Assembly: GCF_035222375.1 (NCBI RefSeq)
Contig: NC_085887.1
Coordinates: 2,455,501-2,519,500, forward strand
Direction of reading: 5' to 3'
DNA length: 64,000 nucleotides
Origin: Podospora pseudocomata
Lineage: Eukaryota > Ascomycota > Sordariomycetes > Sordariales > Podosporaceae
Both the position numbers and the translations under genes were made by a program. The notes under the pieces are model-generated. The model was not told the DNA's origin and did no database searches. It saw only the letters and a list, made by a program, of their open reading frames with translations. This document shows positions 1 to 11,244 of this stretch, one piece after another; position 1 is the stretch's first letter; each line of letters begins with the position of its first letter.

Positions 1-1
1 C

Positions 2-1183
2 ACCCAGCTTGTGGAGGATATCAAGCTCCTGCGCCCAACTGGTCTCATGTCGGTGCCGCGTCTCTTCAACCGCATCAACTCTGCCATCCAGGCCGCCACG
101 GTTGAGCAGGAGGGCTTCAAGGGTGCCCTCTCGCGTCGTGTCATTGAGGCCAAGAAGGCCAGCATGAAGCTTCCTCCTGGCAAGGCCACCAACAAGCACT
201 TCCTCTACGACAAGATCTGGACCCCCAAGGTCCTCAAGGGTGTTGGTCTCTCTCGCGCTCGCACCATGGTCAGCGGTTCCGCCCAGCTCGACCCCGACGT
301 TCATGAGTTCCTCCGCGCCGCCTTTGGCAACAACTTCGTCCAGGGTTTCGGCATGACCGAGACCTACGCCGTCGGTACCGTCCAGATGCCCGGCGATTTC
401 ACCACCGGCAACATCGGCCCCCCGTGCCCCTCGGTCGAGCTCTGCATCGAGTCCGTCCCCGACTACGAGTACACCGTCGAGGACAAGCCCAATCCCCGCG
501 GCGAGCTGCTCATGCGCGGTCCCATCATCTTCAAGGAGTACTACCGCAACCCCGAGGAGACGGCCAAGACGATCGAGGCTGACGGGTGGTTCCACACCGG
601 CGACATCGTCGAGGTGGACAGCATGGGCCGCTTCAAGATCATCGACCGCAAGAAGAACGTGCTCAAGCTCGCGCAGGGCGAGTACATTTCCCCCGAGCGC
701 ATCGAGAACGTCTACCTCGGCAGCTGTAACCTCCTCGCCATGGCCTTTGTGCACGGTGAGCCCAAGGAGTCGAGTTTGGTGGCTGTGTTCGGTATCGACC
801 CTGTGCACTTTGCTCCTTATGCCAGCAAGATCCTCAAGCAGAACATTTCTGCCGAGGACAAGGCTGCGCTCAAGGTGGCGGCGAACGACCCGAGGGTCAA
901 GGGGGCGCTGTTGAAGCTGTTGGATAACATTGGAAAGAGCCACAAGTTCAACAGCTACGAGAAGGTGAAGAATATCTATTTGGATATTGAGCCTTTTTCG
1001 ATCGAGAATGAGCTTTTGACTCCCACGTAAGTTTTTCCGAGTCACTGTATTGGATACAGTATAACTAACGAGATGAACAGCCTCAAGCTCAAGCGCCCGC
1101 AGACGGCGAGGGCTTTCCGCGCCGAGATTGACCGCATGTATGAGGAGATTGCGGCCAATGCTGGTTCCAAGCCCAAGTTGTAA
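2..1183 (+). CDS. Long-chain acyl-CoA synthetase, 3' part (5' end outside window)
   Basis: The exons are 2-1026 and 1081-1183, giving 375 C-terminal residues. The protein activates long-chain fatty acids to acyl-CoA through an acyl-AMP intermediate. Visible ANL-superfamily signatures, in order, are QGFGMTETYAVGT (the A5-type motif), RGELLMRGP, the ATP/ribose-binding stretch DGWFHTGDIVEVDSMGRFK, and IDRKKNVLKLAQGEYISPE, a typical fatty-acid-CoA ligase hinge. The 54-bp intron has a GTAAGT donor, a CTAAC branch site and a CAG acceptor. The C terminus is Lys-Pro-Lys-Leu, so its last three residues loosely resemble a peroxisomal PTS1 without matching the usual S-K-L pattern. The family assignment is firm. 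Whether it is the FAA1/4 or the FAA2 type cannot be decided without the N-terminal half. It converges on GLT1. Confidence 0.93.
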
Positions 1184-2175
1184 GCTGTTAGGGGGGGTAG
1201 GTTGATTTAGGGGGGATGATTTACTCTGCCATATTGTGTAATACCCAGCTGTTTTTGGATATGTCGGGGAGGATGGGGGCGGGGGCGGTTGTTTATTTGA
1301 AGCGGGTTTCATATAGTGTTATTATATACACACTTGTACTTACAGAGTAGGAGTAGGGAGGAAAAACAGCACGAAATATCTTTTATCATAGTGTATATGT
1401 GTAAAGTATGAATCGAGAAAATGCCATGAGATGAGGTACCGTCCATCGTGTGCCTGTACATCTGTTCTTGCACTTGTTTCTTTCCTAACTATCTTGGTGT
1501 AATATCTTGGTGTAGGCAAAGCGCTTTCAATCCCATGATCTACACCATGTTGGAGGCTAGGCTATGAAGACTGTCGAGCCAAGGATGGTTTTCTTCTGCA
1601 GTCAATGTGTGTGGGTTTGGACAGTTGTCTGTCGCATTTTCGTAGAGGAGCTGCAACCGAATATGGTACCAGTATTCAGATCGAAGCTCTTCGAAAAGAT
1701 CACCAAACATCATCACACATCAAAACCCCATTGCTTTTTGAACAGCTTTTCATTTTGAAATCTGAAATATGTACACAACCTTACAACAAAAATGCCACAG
1801 CCACAAAAAAGAAAAAAAGAAAATAAAACTACCAGAAAATGCTCCCAAATGCCAAACCCCCCCCCCTCCCCCCCTCCCCCCCGCCCGCCCGAACCAGCAG
1901 AAGAAACATAGCAAAGAGAAAAAGAGATACCACAAATTTCACCTCTCATCCATCATCCCCCACCAGCCAGATAACATTCTTGCAATGAACAACGAAAAAA
2001 TGGTATCACAAAGAAAAAGAAATCATGATTCCCTTTCGCTGGAGAGAAAAAACTTTGATGTCGTGTGATCGCGCTTCCCCCCCTTCTGACCCATGTGAGA
2101 GAGAGAAACCCATGCTTTCATTCCTCGTCATCATTATCGTTCCTTTCAACCGCCCCCGATTGTGTTCACTGTTGC
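1184..2175. other. Convergent 3' intergenic region (acyl-CoA synthetase / GLT1)
   Basis: No gene was recognised. It holds the 3' UTRs of the two convergent genes and one striking C-rich tract at 1857-1891. Short open frames here have no family features. Confidence 0.6.
1857..1891. repeat. C-run tract (G-quadruplex/i-motif-like)
   Basis: Five or more runs of three to ten C are separated by single T or G bases. Read on the minus strand, which is the GLT1 transcript strand, this is a series of G-runs about 290 nt beyond the GLT1 stop codon. A four-stranded structure is an inference. Confidence 0.6.
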
Positions 2176-5100
2176 TCAAGCAATAGCAGTAAACACCTCC
2201 TCAGCAGTCCTCTTGACGATACCACCAGTGACAGGCAAGCTGGTGTTCTTCTCAAGATACAAATCAACCTCGCGAGCAGCCTGGCGACCCTCATTGATAC
2301 CCCAAACGATAAGCGACTGTCCACGACGGCAATCACCAGCCGCGAAGACACCCTCCACATTGGTGCTGTACTTCCCAGCAGGAGTCTTGACGTTCTTGCG
2401 AGCGTCCTTCTCGATCTCGTCACCCAAGACACGAGCCTCAGGTCCCAAGAAACCCATGGACAAGAGGACGAGGTCGGCAGGGAAGAACTGCTGAGAACCC
2501 TCAACCTTCTTCATGTCCCAACCACCGCTGGCAGACTTGGTCCACTCAACACGGACGGTGTTGATGCCCTTCACCTTGCCGCTGCCGTCGTCGACAAACT
2601 CCTCCGACATGATGCAGAACTCACGGGGGTCCTTGCCTGTGTGTTGAGCCACCTCAGTGTGACCGTAGTCGACACGGTAGATGCGGGGCCACTGGGGCCA
2701 CGGGTTGTCGCGCGCACGCTCCGGGGGAGGCTGAGGCAGCAGCTCAAAGTTGACAACCGACTTGGCACCGTGGCGGACAGAGGTACCGATGCAGTCGTTA
2801 CCGGTATCACCACCACCAATGACAACGACGTGCTTGTCCTTGGCAGAGATGTAAGAACCGTCAGCCAGCTCGGAGTCAAGCAGAGACTTGGTGTTCTTGT
2901 GAAGGAACTCCATGGCGAAGTGGATGCCCTCGAGGTTGCGGCCCTTGATGGGAAGGTCACGAGCGACAGTGGCACCGGTGGCGATGATGACAGCATCATT
3001 CTCAGCCTTGAGATCCATCAGCTTGATATCGTCGCCGATGGAAACACCGGTCTTGAAGATGACACCCTCGTCGGCCATGAACTTGGTGCGTCTGTCGACG
3101 ATGCGCTTGTCAAGCTTCATGTTGGGGATACCATACATGAGCAGACCACCAAGACGGTCAGCACGCTCGTAGACGGTGACAAGATGGCCAGCCTTGTTCA
3201 GCTGATCGGCGGCAGCAAGACCAGCGGGACCAGAACCAATGATGGCAACCTTCTTGCCGGTGCGGACCTCAGGAGGGTTGGGAACCATCCAGCCCTTCTC
3301 GAAACCTCTGTCAATGATGGCGCACTCGATGGACTTGATGCCAACGGGGTCTTCGTTGATGCCGAGAACGCAAGCACCCTCGCAGGGAGCAGGGCAAACA
3401 CGACCAGTGAACTCGGGGAAGTTGTTGGTCATGAGGAGACGGTTGAGGGCGTCCTGCCACTGGTTCTGGAAAACAAGCTCGTTCCACTTGGGAATGATGT
3501 TGGAGATGGGGCAACCAGTATCAGACTGGCAGAAGGGGACACCGCAGTCCATGCAGCGAGCGGACTGGTACTTGAGCTCGTCCTCGTCGAGTCTCTGAGA
3601 AAGCTCGGCCCAGTCCTTGACACGCGTCTTGGCGCTGCGGTACTTCTCAGAGCGGCGCTGGTACTTCATGAAGCCCTTGGTTTTGTCGAGCACAAGAGCC
3701 TTCTTCTTGTCACGGGTCTGGTCACCGAAGCTCTCTTCGATATCAGCAAGCTTCTCGGTGTGCTCCTTCTTGACATCCTTCTTGGCCTCCTTCTTCTGCT
3801 CAACGCCAGAGACGATGGGAAGGTTGTATTCAGCACGCTTGGCCTCAGCAGCCTTAGCAGCCTCCTCGGCAAGGACGCGCTTGTAGTCAACAGGCAAGAC
3901 CTTGATGAAACGGGGAAGGGCGCGGTTGAAGTCGACCAGGATGCGGGCCGCAAGCTCGGAGCCAGTGTAGTGGTGGTGATCCTCGATGAGACCGCGGAGG
4001 TAGGCAACTTCCTCGGGGTCCTCGACGGGGCCAGCCTCCACCATTTCGGTGTTGAGCTTGGTGAGGAAGTCCTGGTGGATGTCGAGGACGTAGGCGATAC
4101 CACCAGACATACCGGCAGCGAAGTTGCGGCCAGTGCTGCCAAGAATGACGATGCGGCCACCAGTCATGTACTCGCAACCGTGGTCACCAACACCCTCAAC
4201 GACAGCGGTGGCACCGGAGTTGCGGACGGCGAAACGCTCAGCAGCAACACCACGGAAGAAGGCAGTACCGCTGGTAGCACCATACAAGCAGACGTTGCCG
4301 ATGAGAATGTTCTCCTCAGCCTTGAAGACGGCCGAGCGAGGAGGGTACACGATCAAGCGACCACCAGACAAGCCCTTGCCGACATAGTCGTTGGCATCAC
4401 CCTCGAGCTCCAGGGTGATACCAGGAGCGAGGAAAGCACCGAAGGACTGACCGGCTGAGCCCTTGATGTTGACGTGGATGGTATCCATGGGGAGACCAGC
4501 CTCGCCAAATCTCTTGGAGACGTGGTAGGAGAGCGAAGTACCCATGGCACGATCGGTGTTGACAATGTCGCACTCGATGCGGGAGGGAAGACCCTTGTCA
4601 AGAGTCAACTCGGCCTCGGAGATGAGCTTGTTGTCGAGGCGGACGTAGAGGCGATGGTCCTGCTTGCGGACGTTGAAGGTGGCGACACCGGGGCGAAGCT
4701 TGTGGGCAGGCGTGAGAATGAGAGAAAGATCGATGTTAGCGGTCTTGTTGGTGCGCAGATCCTCGCGAACCTTGAGGACCTCAGCACGACCGATCATTTC
4801 GTTCACGGTGCGGAAGCCAAGCTTGGCCATGATGGCACGGAGCTCGTTGGCAACATAGTAGAAGAAGTTGATGACGTGCTCGGGAGTACCAGTGAACTTC
4901 TTGCGAAGCTCAGGATCCTGGGTGGCGATACCGACAGGGCAAGTGTTCTGATGAAAAGGTTAGCAAAACTCGGAAATTGGGGATCTCAAATCACAAACCA
5001 AATGACAATTGTGAGTAACGAGGCCATTCCCAAGCTGAAATAGGGACCCTGAGACCTGAATCGCGCGATAATCATCCTCCTCAACGTCTGTGACCGTGAA

Positions 5101-8100
5101 GGGGCGGGCATCGTCAGTGTAATAGGTCTTGGCCATGTTCATCCTCTTGCGAGGCATGAGGAGGTATTGCTGGAACTTAGCAGACCCCTTGCCAAGGTAG
5201 CAAATGAAGACATCGCCAGGAATATCTGACCACCCATCCCCAAACTTCTGGTTATTGACTTCTTTGTCAATGCCTGTGACAGAGATACCGCAACTCAGTG
5301 CCAAGTCGCGGAGATCCTCAACGATTTTCCTATGCTCATCGGTGCGCTGCGTAAAACGGTAGGTATTGTGTGACTTCACATAACAGCCATCAGAATCGAT
5401 GAGGCCAGCGATGACAGCCAGCCGAGTAGCCTCATCCGCAGTCTTGTAGCAGTCGGGGATACCACCACTCTTGTCACCAAGGAGACCAAGGGAACGGAGG
5501 CCATCCTGGATGGGATTCCAGTGATACCCAGGCATCCCCTCCTGACTGGAGATCTTATATGTATAAGTATTGTGGTTGGCATAGTGATTAGTCCCCGGAA
5601 TAGCATCACCAGCCTTCTGCTGGAGGTGCTCGCTGACGTGGAGCGGGCGAGCCCCGGCTGGCCTGCTGGCGTTGAGCTCCGCAACATGGCTATGAAGCCA
5701 GACTTTGACCTCAAGATCGGAGCTGGAGACGATCGGGCCGCCTGTGGACCCATCACCAAGCCAGAAGCCCAGGAGCCAGGGGTCGATGGGGACGGACCTC
5801 TGGACGTTGGCCGGGTGAGGAGCAAAGGCAAGGGGGGCGCGGTAAAGCTTCAAGTGATTCTTCTTGACCTGCTTGCTGCACAGCCCCTCGTACCGAGTCA
5901 CGGTCATCCTGAAGTCATCACCATCTCTGACAATATAAGGGTCAACGAGATGATGGTGTTCACTCCTCAGCAAGTCATATACAAAGCGACCTTGCTGCTC
6001 GGTAGGGAAACGACGACAGATTCTCCGGACACCACCGCATTGGCACCCATTATTCAGCCCACTTCTCAATTTGGCGAAGCGATCGAGTGTAGCTGACGGG
6101 AGTGGCATGAGTGATGACTCGCCCAGGGTTGACATAGCGTCTGATGATGCAGCATCTGCTTCATGCAATACTGGCATCCTCGAAGGCTGTCCATTGCTGC
6201 CTCCAGTAAGCGCCGACTGACTACGGCTGAAGGGGCGATGCCCAAGGGGAATTAGTGGTGATGAGCCTGCGTGTCCAAGGGATGAGTTTGGTCTGGACGT
6301 ATACTGGGAAGAACCAGGACGGTAAGATCCTCCATATGTCGAGGACGGGAGCTCAATGTCGCGGAACTGTTGTCCTATCTCAGGTCCGAGGTCCACCAGC
6401 TCGACATCATCTACCTCTAAATCTTCCATGGGAACGTCTGATGGTATGCTGTCCAAATATTCTTGCACAGCACTATGCAGTGCCTCTCTGACCAGGCCAG
6501 GCTCATTCTTAAGCTCCTGGTTAGCAATTTGGCGCAGAAAGTCGTCAAACTCAGGGGGGTTGTCGTCGTGGCCGGCTGCGTGAAAATGTGCTTCCACACG
6601 ACTGTCGACATAGCTATGGACCTCCTCTTCAGTCGGGGTATGGTCCTGACTATCGACAAGGTCACGGTAGAGGAAATGAGCAGCCTGATCCCACCTCAGA
6701 CTGCACGACTCTCTCTCAAGACCGGAACGGTCACAGCGTGTCAACCAGTAAACCTGCCAGTCGACCTTGTCCCCATTCTGGGAGCAGACAAGGGAGGGGG
6801 CAGTGCCATATGTCCGCAGGGGGAGGATGTGATCAGGAGTGCACTTGAAGCTTTTCTTCTCACGAGAATCAAACTCCTTGTAGTGTATCTCCTTCATAGG
6901 GCCCCTCTTGACCTCATCCACGGCGAGGACCAGGACCGGGAGGTGGTTGTCGTCGAGGAGGGTGTCGCCGACATTGATCTCGGCAATCGTCGTGACGCCG
7001 GCGAGGGTGCGGACAGTAGTGGAGGGATGTAAACACTTTCTCATCTTCACGCGCTCCGTTAGCTTGTATTCAACAAGAAATCATCATGGGATGGTGGGCG
7101 GTGGATGAAGTGAGGCATCCAAAAGACAGTGACAGGCGTCTAAAAGACACCTGAAGACATATTTGGATGTGAAGAAGGCCTATTTTCAATTCAAACAGGC
7201 CTTCTTTAAATCCAACCACGCCTCTCTGCATCATTCGCACGCCTGAATCCATCCGGGCCAGGTGTGAAGGGGTAACAAAAATATCAAAAAGTGATCAACT
7301 TACCATGATGCAACCCATCGCAATCAAGGGGGTGGTAGCGAAACCCCATTCCTCGGCACCAAGCAAGCAAGCAAGGGCGACATCGCGACCAGTGCGGAGC
7401 TGACCATCAGTCTGGACAACAACACGGCCACGGAGATCGTTCAAGACCAAAGTCTGATGAGTCTCGGCAAGACCCAACTCCCAAGGGAGACCGGCATACT
7501 TGATACCAGTCCAGCGCGAAGCACCGGTACCACCATCGTGACCAGAGATCAAGATGTGATCAGCCTTGGCCTTGGCGACACCAGAGGCAACAATACCAAC
7601 ACCAGTCTCGGACACAAGCTTCACTGACACACGCGAGCGAGGGCTCGAGCACTTGAGGTCGTAAATGAGCTGCTTCAAATCCTCGATCGAGTAAATATCG
7701 TGATGAGGAGGAGGCGAGATCAAACCGACACCAGGGGTCGAGTGACGAGTGCGGGCAATGGACTTGGAGACCTTGTGGCCGGGCAGCTCACCACCCTCAC
7801 CGGGCTTGGCACCCTGGGCCATCTTGATCTGAAGCTCATCAGAGTCGGCAAGGTAGGCGGACGTGACACCGAAACGGCCAGAGGCAACCTGCTTGATGGC
7901 GGAGCGCATGGTATCGCCGTTGGGCATGACCTGCGAGCGCTCAGGATCCTCACCACCTTCACCGGTGTTGGACTTGCCACCAAGTCTGTTCATGGCCACA
8001 GCGAGAGTGGAGTGAGACTCCATGGAAATAGAACCATAAGACATGGCACCAGTGCAGAAGCGGCGCACGATCTCGGTCCAGGGCTCAACCTGCTCGATGG

Positions 8101-11037
8101 GGATGGGAGTGGTCTCCTCAAACTTGAAGTCGAGCATGCCACGGAGCGTGCAGGCCTTGATCTGCTCATACTCGGAGCGGGAGTAGGCCTCGTACGACTT
8201 GTCGTTCTTGGTGCGGACGGCGTCCTGGATGTTGGCAATCGACGTGGGGTCGTTGATGTGAGCTTCACCACCATCACGCCAGTGGTACTCGCCTGACTCG
8301 GGAAGGCCAGCAACACCAACAGTGTAGCGCGAGGGGAAACCACGCTCGTGGAGGCGGAAAGCGTCCTCAGCAATGAGCTCGAAAGTGATACCCTTGATGC
8401 GGGAGGCAGTGCCGCGGAAGCAGCGGTCGACAACGCTGTCGTCAACACCGAGAGCCTCGAAGATCTGAGCACCCTTGTAACTGGCGAGGGTAGAAATACC
8501 CATCTTGCTCATGACCTTCAAGATACCACCGTCAACAGAGTGCTTGTAGTTGTGGATCAGCTGCTCGTCGGTGAGCTTCTTCTTGATGAGCTTCTCCTTG
8601 TTGAGCTTGAGGATGCACTCCATCGCAAGGTAGGGGTTGATGGCATCCACACCGTACCCGAGAAGCACACACATATGGTGAACCTCACGAGCTTCGGCAG
8701 TCTCAACGACGAGAGCAGCCATGGAACGCCACTTGTTGGCAACAAGATGATGGTGAACCATACCAGAAGCCAATAGGGCAGAGACAGCAACGCGATCCTT
8801 GGATGTGTTGCGGTCAGTCAGGACAATGATGCGATCGCGAGCCTCGATGGCGGCAGTGGCCTCCTTGCAGATGTAGTCAAGGTGGTTGATGTAGCCCTGG
8901 ACACCCTCGGTCTTGGGGAAGGTGATGTCAATGGTCTTGACGGTCCACTCGGGGTAGAGCTTGGACATGTTGTTCAAGGCATTGAACTCCTCAATGGAAA
9001 GGATGGGGCTGGGCAGGAGGAGTCTGCCGCACTGGGAAGCATCCATCTCCAAAAGGTTGCCCTGAGGTCCGACATAGCACTCTAGAGACATGACGATGGA
9101 TTCTCTAATGGGATCGATAGGAGGGTTGGTGACCTGAGCGAACAGCTGACGGAAGTACTCATAGAGCAGCTTGGGGGCCTGAGACAGGCATGCAAGAGGA
9201 GCATCGTTACCCATGGAACCGAGAGCCTCCTTCTCGTCAGAGGCCATCGGAGCGAGCAGCAAGCTGACCTGTTCAAAGGTGTAGCCGAAAGCATGCAGAA
9301 GAGGGTCCTCCTGGAGCTTGAAGTCATCAGGCTTGGCGGCGAGCACAACGCTCTTGTCCTCGCCAACCTTCTCCAAGACATTGGGCATGGTGATCAGGTT
9401 CTCATCGAGCCAGGATCTGAAGTCCTGACGGGTGGAAACAGCAGCCTTGAGCTCGCTGTCATCGATAATACGACCGGCGTGAGTGTCGACGAGAAGCATG
9501 CGGCCAGGCTGCAGACGGCCCTTCTGAATGATTCTTTCGGGCTCAACGGGAATGGTACCAACTTCGGAAGCGCAGATGATGCGGTCATCATCCATCACGT
9601 AGAAGCGGCAAGGGCGAAGACCGTTACGGTCAAGGTTGGCACCGCAGAAACGACCATCGGCAAAGGTGAAGAGAGCAGGACCGTCCCAGGGCTCCATCTG
9701 GCAAGCAGCCCACTCGTAGAATGCGGCCTTCTTGGGGTCCATGGCACTGTTGCCCTGCCAGGCCTCGGGGACCATGAGCATGACGGCCTCTGGGAGAGAA
9801 AGAACACCATTGATGGTGAGGAGCTCCAACACGTTGTCAAAGGCAGCGGAATCAGAACCACCATCCTCAACGACCGGGTAGAGGTCCTCGAGCTCATCAC
9901 CGAAAATGTCGGACTGCATGACACCTTCACGAGCGCGCATCCAGTTCTTGTTACCACGGAGAGTGTTGATTTCACCTGAGGTTAAAGTTAGCATGTGATG
10001 TCGGTCTTGCAAATCCAGCCTACTGCTTACCGTTGTGAGCGGCCCATCTCAGGGGCTGAGCACGGTCCCAAGATGGGAAGGTGTTGGTAGAGAAACGCGA
10101 GTGTACCAAGGCAAAGTGCGCCTCATAATCAGCATTCACCAAATCGTGGTAGTATTGGTAGACTTGTACTGGAGCCAACTGTCCCTTGTAAACAATGTTC
10201 TTGTTCGACAGAGAGCAGATGTAGAACCAGTTCTGAAGCCCGACGGTGCGGGTGGCACGCTTCCGGAGGACATAGAGTTGTCTCTCGAACAGCCTGTCAT
10301 CGAACTTGTCTGCGTCCGTAATCTCAGGAGCATCCCCAGAGCCATAGGCAGACTGGAGAACCACAAAGGGCTGCAGAATGGTAGGCTCGCGAGAAGCAGC
10401 AGCCGGACCAAGGAGAGTGGAGTCCACGGGAAGCTCTCGCCACCCGAGGACTCTCAAGCCCAAGGACTCGGCAATATCTTCCAACTGCCGCTTGGACTCT
10501 TGCAGGGTCTCTGGATCAGGCTTGAAGAACAGATTGCCCACAGCGTACTGTCCCAATGGAGGAAGCTTGATGCCCTCCTCACGCTCAAAGTTCTTGACAA
10601 AGAACTTGTGGGGAATGGATGTCATGACACCAGCACCATCACCATCTCGCGCATCAGATCCCACGGCACCACGATGGGTCATGTTGCATAGAAGGTTTCG
10701 CGCTGTCGAGGTTAGCTATTGATTCGACATAACCGCTGTCAGGAGAACTCACCATCGCTGACGATTTTGTGGCTAGCCTTGCCCTTGATGTGGCAAGCAA
10801 AGCCCACACCGCACGCATCTTTCTCGAGTGAGGGATCATACAACCCCCTGGAGGTAAAGTGTTAACAAAGCAAAGTATTCAGCCGAACCAAGGGGACACA
10901 TACTGCTTCACCGGAAGAGCACCAGCCCACGAGTCATTGTTTTCTGTCTGGTATTCATAGGGCTGGTAGTTGTATTGCTCAGACTCTAGGTGAGTCTGTC
11001 GATCATCGAATTCTGGGGTCAGCTTGATCTCGCCCAT
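2176..11037 (-). CDS. GLT1: NADH-dependent glutamate synthase (GOGAT), intein-containing
   Basis: The enzyme makes two glutamates from glutamine and 2-oxoglutarate. The exons on the minus strand are 11037-10904, 10847-10753, 10702-10031, 9975-7304, 7044-4999 and 4947-2176. They encode 2796 codons, or 2120 residues after removal of a 676-residue intein, which is the normal length for fungal GOGAT. Cys57 in DACGVGF is the glutaminase nucleophile exposed after propeptide cleavage. The FMN domain carries GCIM-MRK-CHLNTCPVG, the [3Fe-4S] cluster loop. The C-terminal reductase part has [10 protein letters not shown] and [10 protein letters not shown] cysteine clusters and an [13 protein letters not shown] dinucleotide fold. 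The start is [10 protein letters not shown]; an in-frame TTG lies further upstream but is not preferred. Introns are 51-56 bp except intron 4 (259 bp), which lies just before the intein. The enzyme acts in cytosolic ammonium assimilation. Six GATA cores lie 70-210 bp upstream. Confidence 0.97.
5008..7035 (-). other. GLT1 intein with LAGLIDADG homing endonuclease domain
   Basis: This is a protein-splicing element of 676 residues inside GLT1. It starts with Cys1 ([10 protein letters not shown], block A), has a TPDH motif in block B ([15 protein letters not shown]), and ends VTHN before a Cys +1 extein residue, so every catalytic splicing residue is present. Two dodecapeptide motifs are visible: [10 protein letters not shown] (about residues 421-430) and GLIDSDG (544-550). 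Both acidic residues are kept, so the endonuclease could be active. A Ser/Pro-rich low-complexity segment lies at about residues 225-320, between block B and the first dodecapeptide. Inteins in fungal GLT1, including that of Podospora, are established knowledge. The reading frame is open throughout. Confidence 0.96.
7045..7303 (-). other. GLT1 intron 4 (long, adjacent to the intein exon)
   Basis: The intron is 259 bp, about five times the length of the other GLT1 introns. The donor is GTAAG directly after GCATCATG, and the acceptor AAG lies directly before ATGAGAAAGTGT. It contains a perfect 8-bp inverted repeat (GAAGGCCT / AGGCCTTC, 7174-7204). No convincing coding sequence was seen inside it. 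Confidence 0.85.
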
Positions 11038-11110
11038 GCTAGGCAAGCTTCTGCTTGTCAAGACGCGAAGGAGTGTTGCTTGTCTGACGTGACCTGGCCA
11101 ACGGGCGGGG

Positions 11111-11244
11111 TATCAAAAAGCAGCTTGATAACTGCGGATGATGGAAGGGTCTACAGGATACGATATATGATTAGCTCCAAGACTATACGAAGTGATTCTT
11201 TGTTCCAAGGTGTTAGTCAAAGACAAGATAGTGAGTGAGGTATC
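11111..11244. promoter_or_regulatory. GATA-core cluster upstream of GLT1
   Basis: Four GATA cores (11127, 11157, 11162, 11227) and two TATC cores (11111, 11241) lie within 134 bp, about 70-210 bp upstream of the GLT1 start codon. About one would be expected by chance. GATA factors of the NIT2/AreA type control nitrogen metabolism genes in filamentous fungi. That they act here is inference. Confidence 0.5.

Noticed and set aside
2065-4458. A 797-codon open frame on the plus strand opposite GLT1
   Set aside because: It mirrors the well-supported GLT1 reductase part on the other strand. Long antisense frames arise from codon bias in GC-rich fungal genes, and it has no family features.
7070-7252. 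A short open frame inside GLT1 intron 4
   Set aside because: It lacks start context and domain signals, and the region is cleanly removed by splicing.
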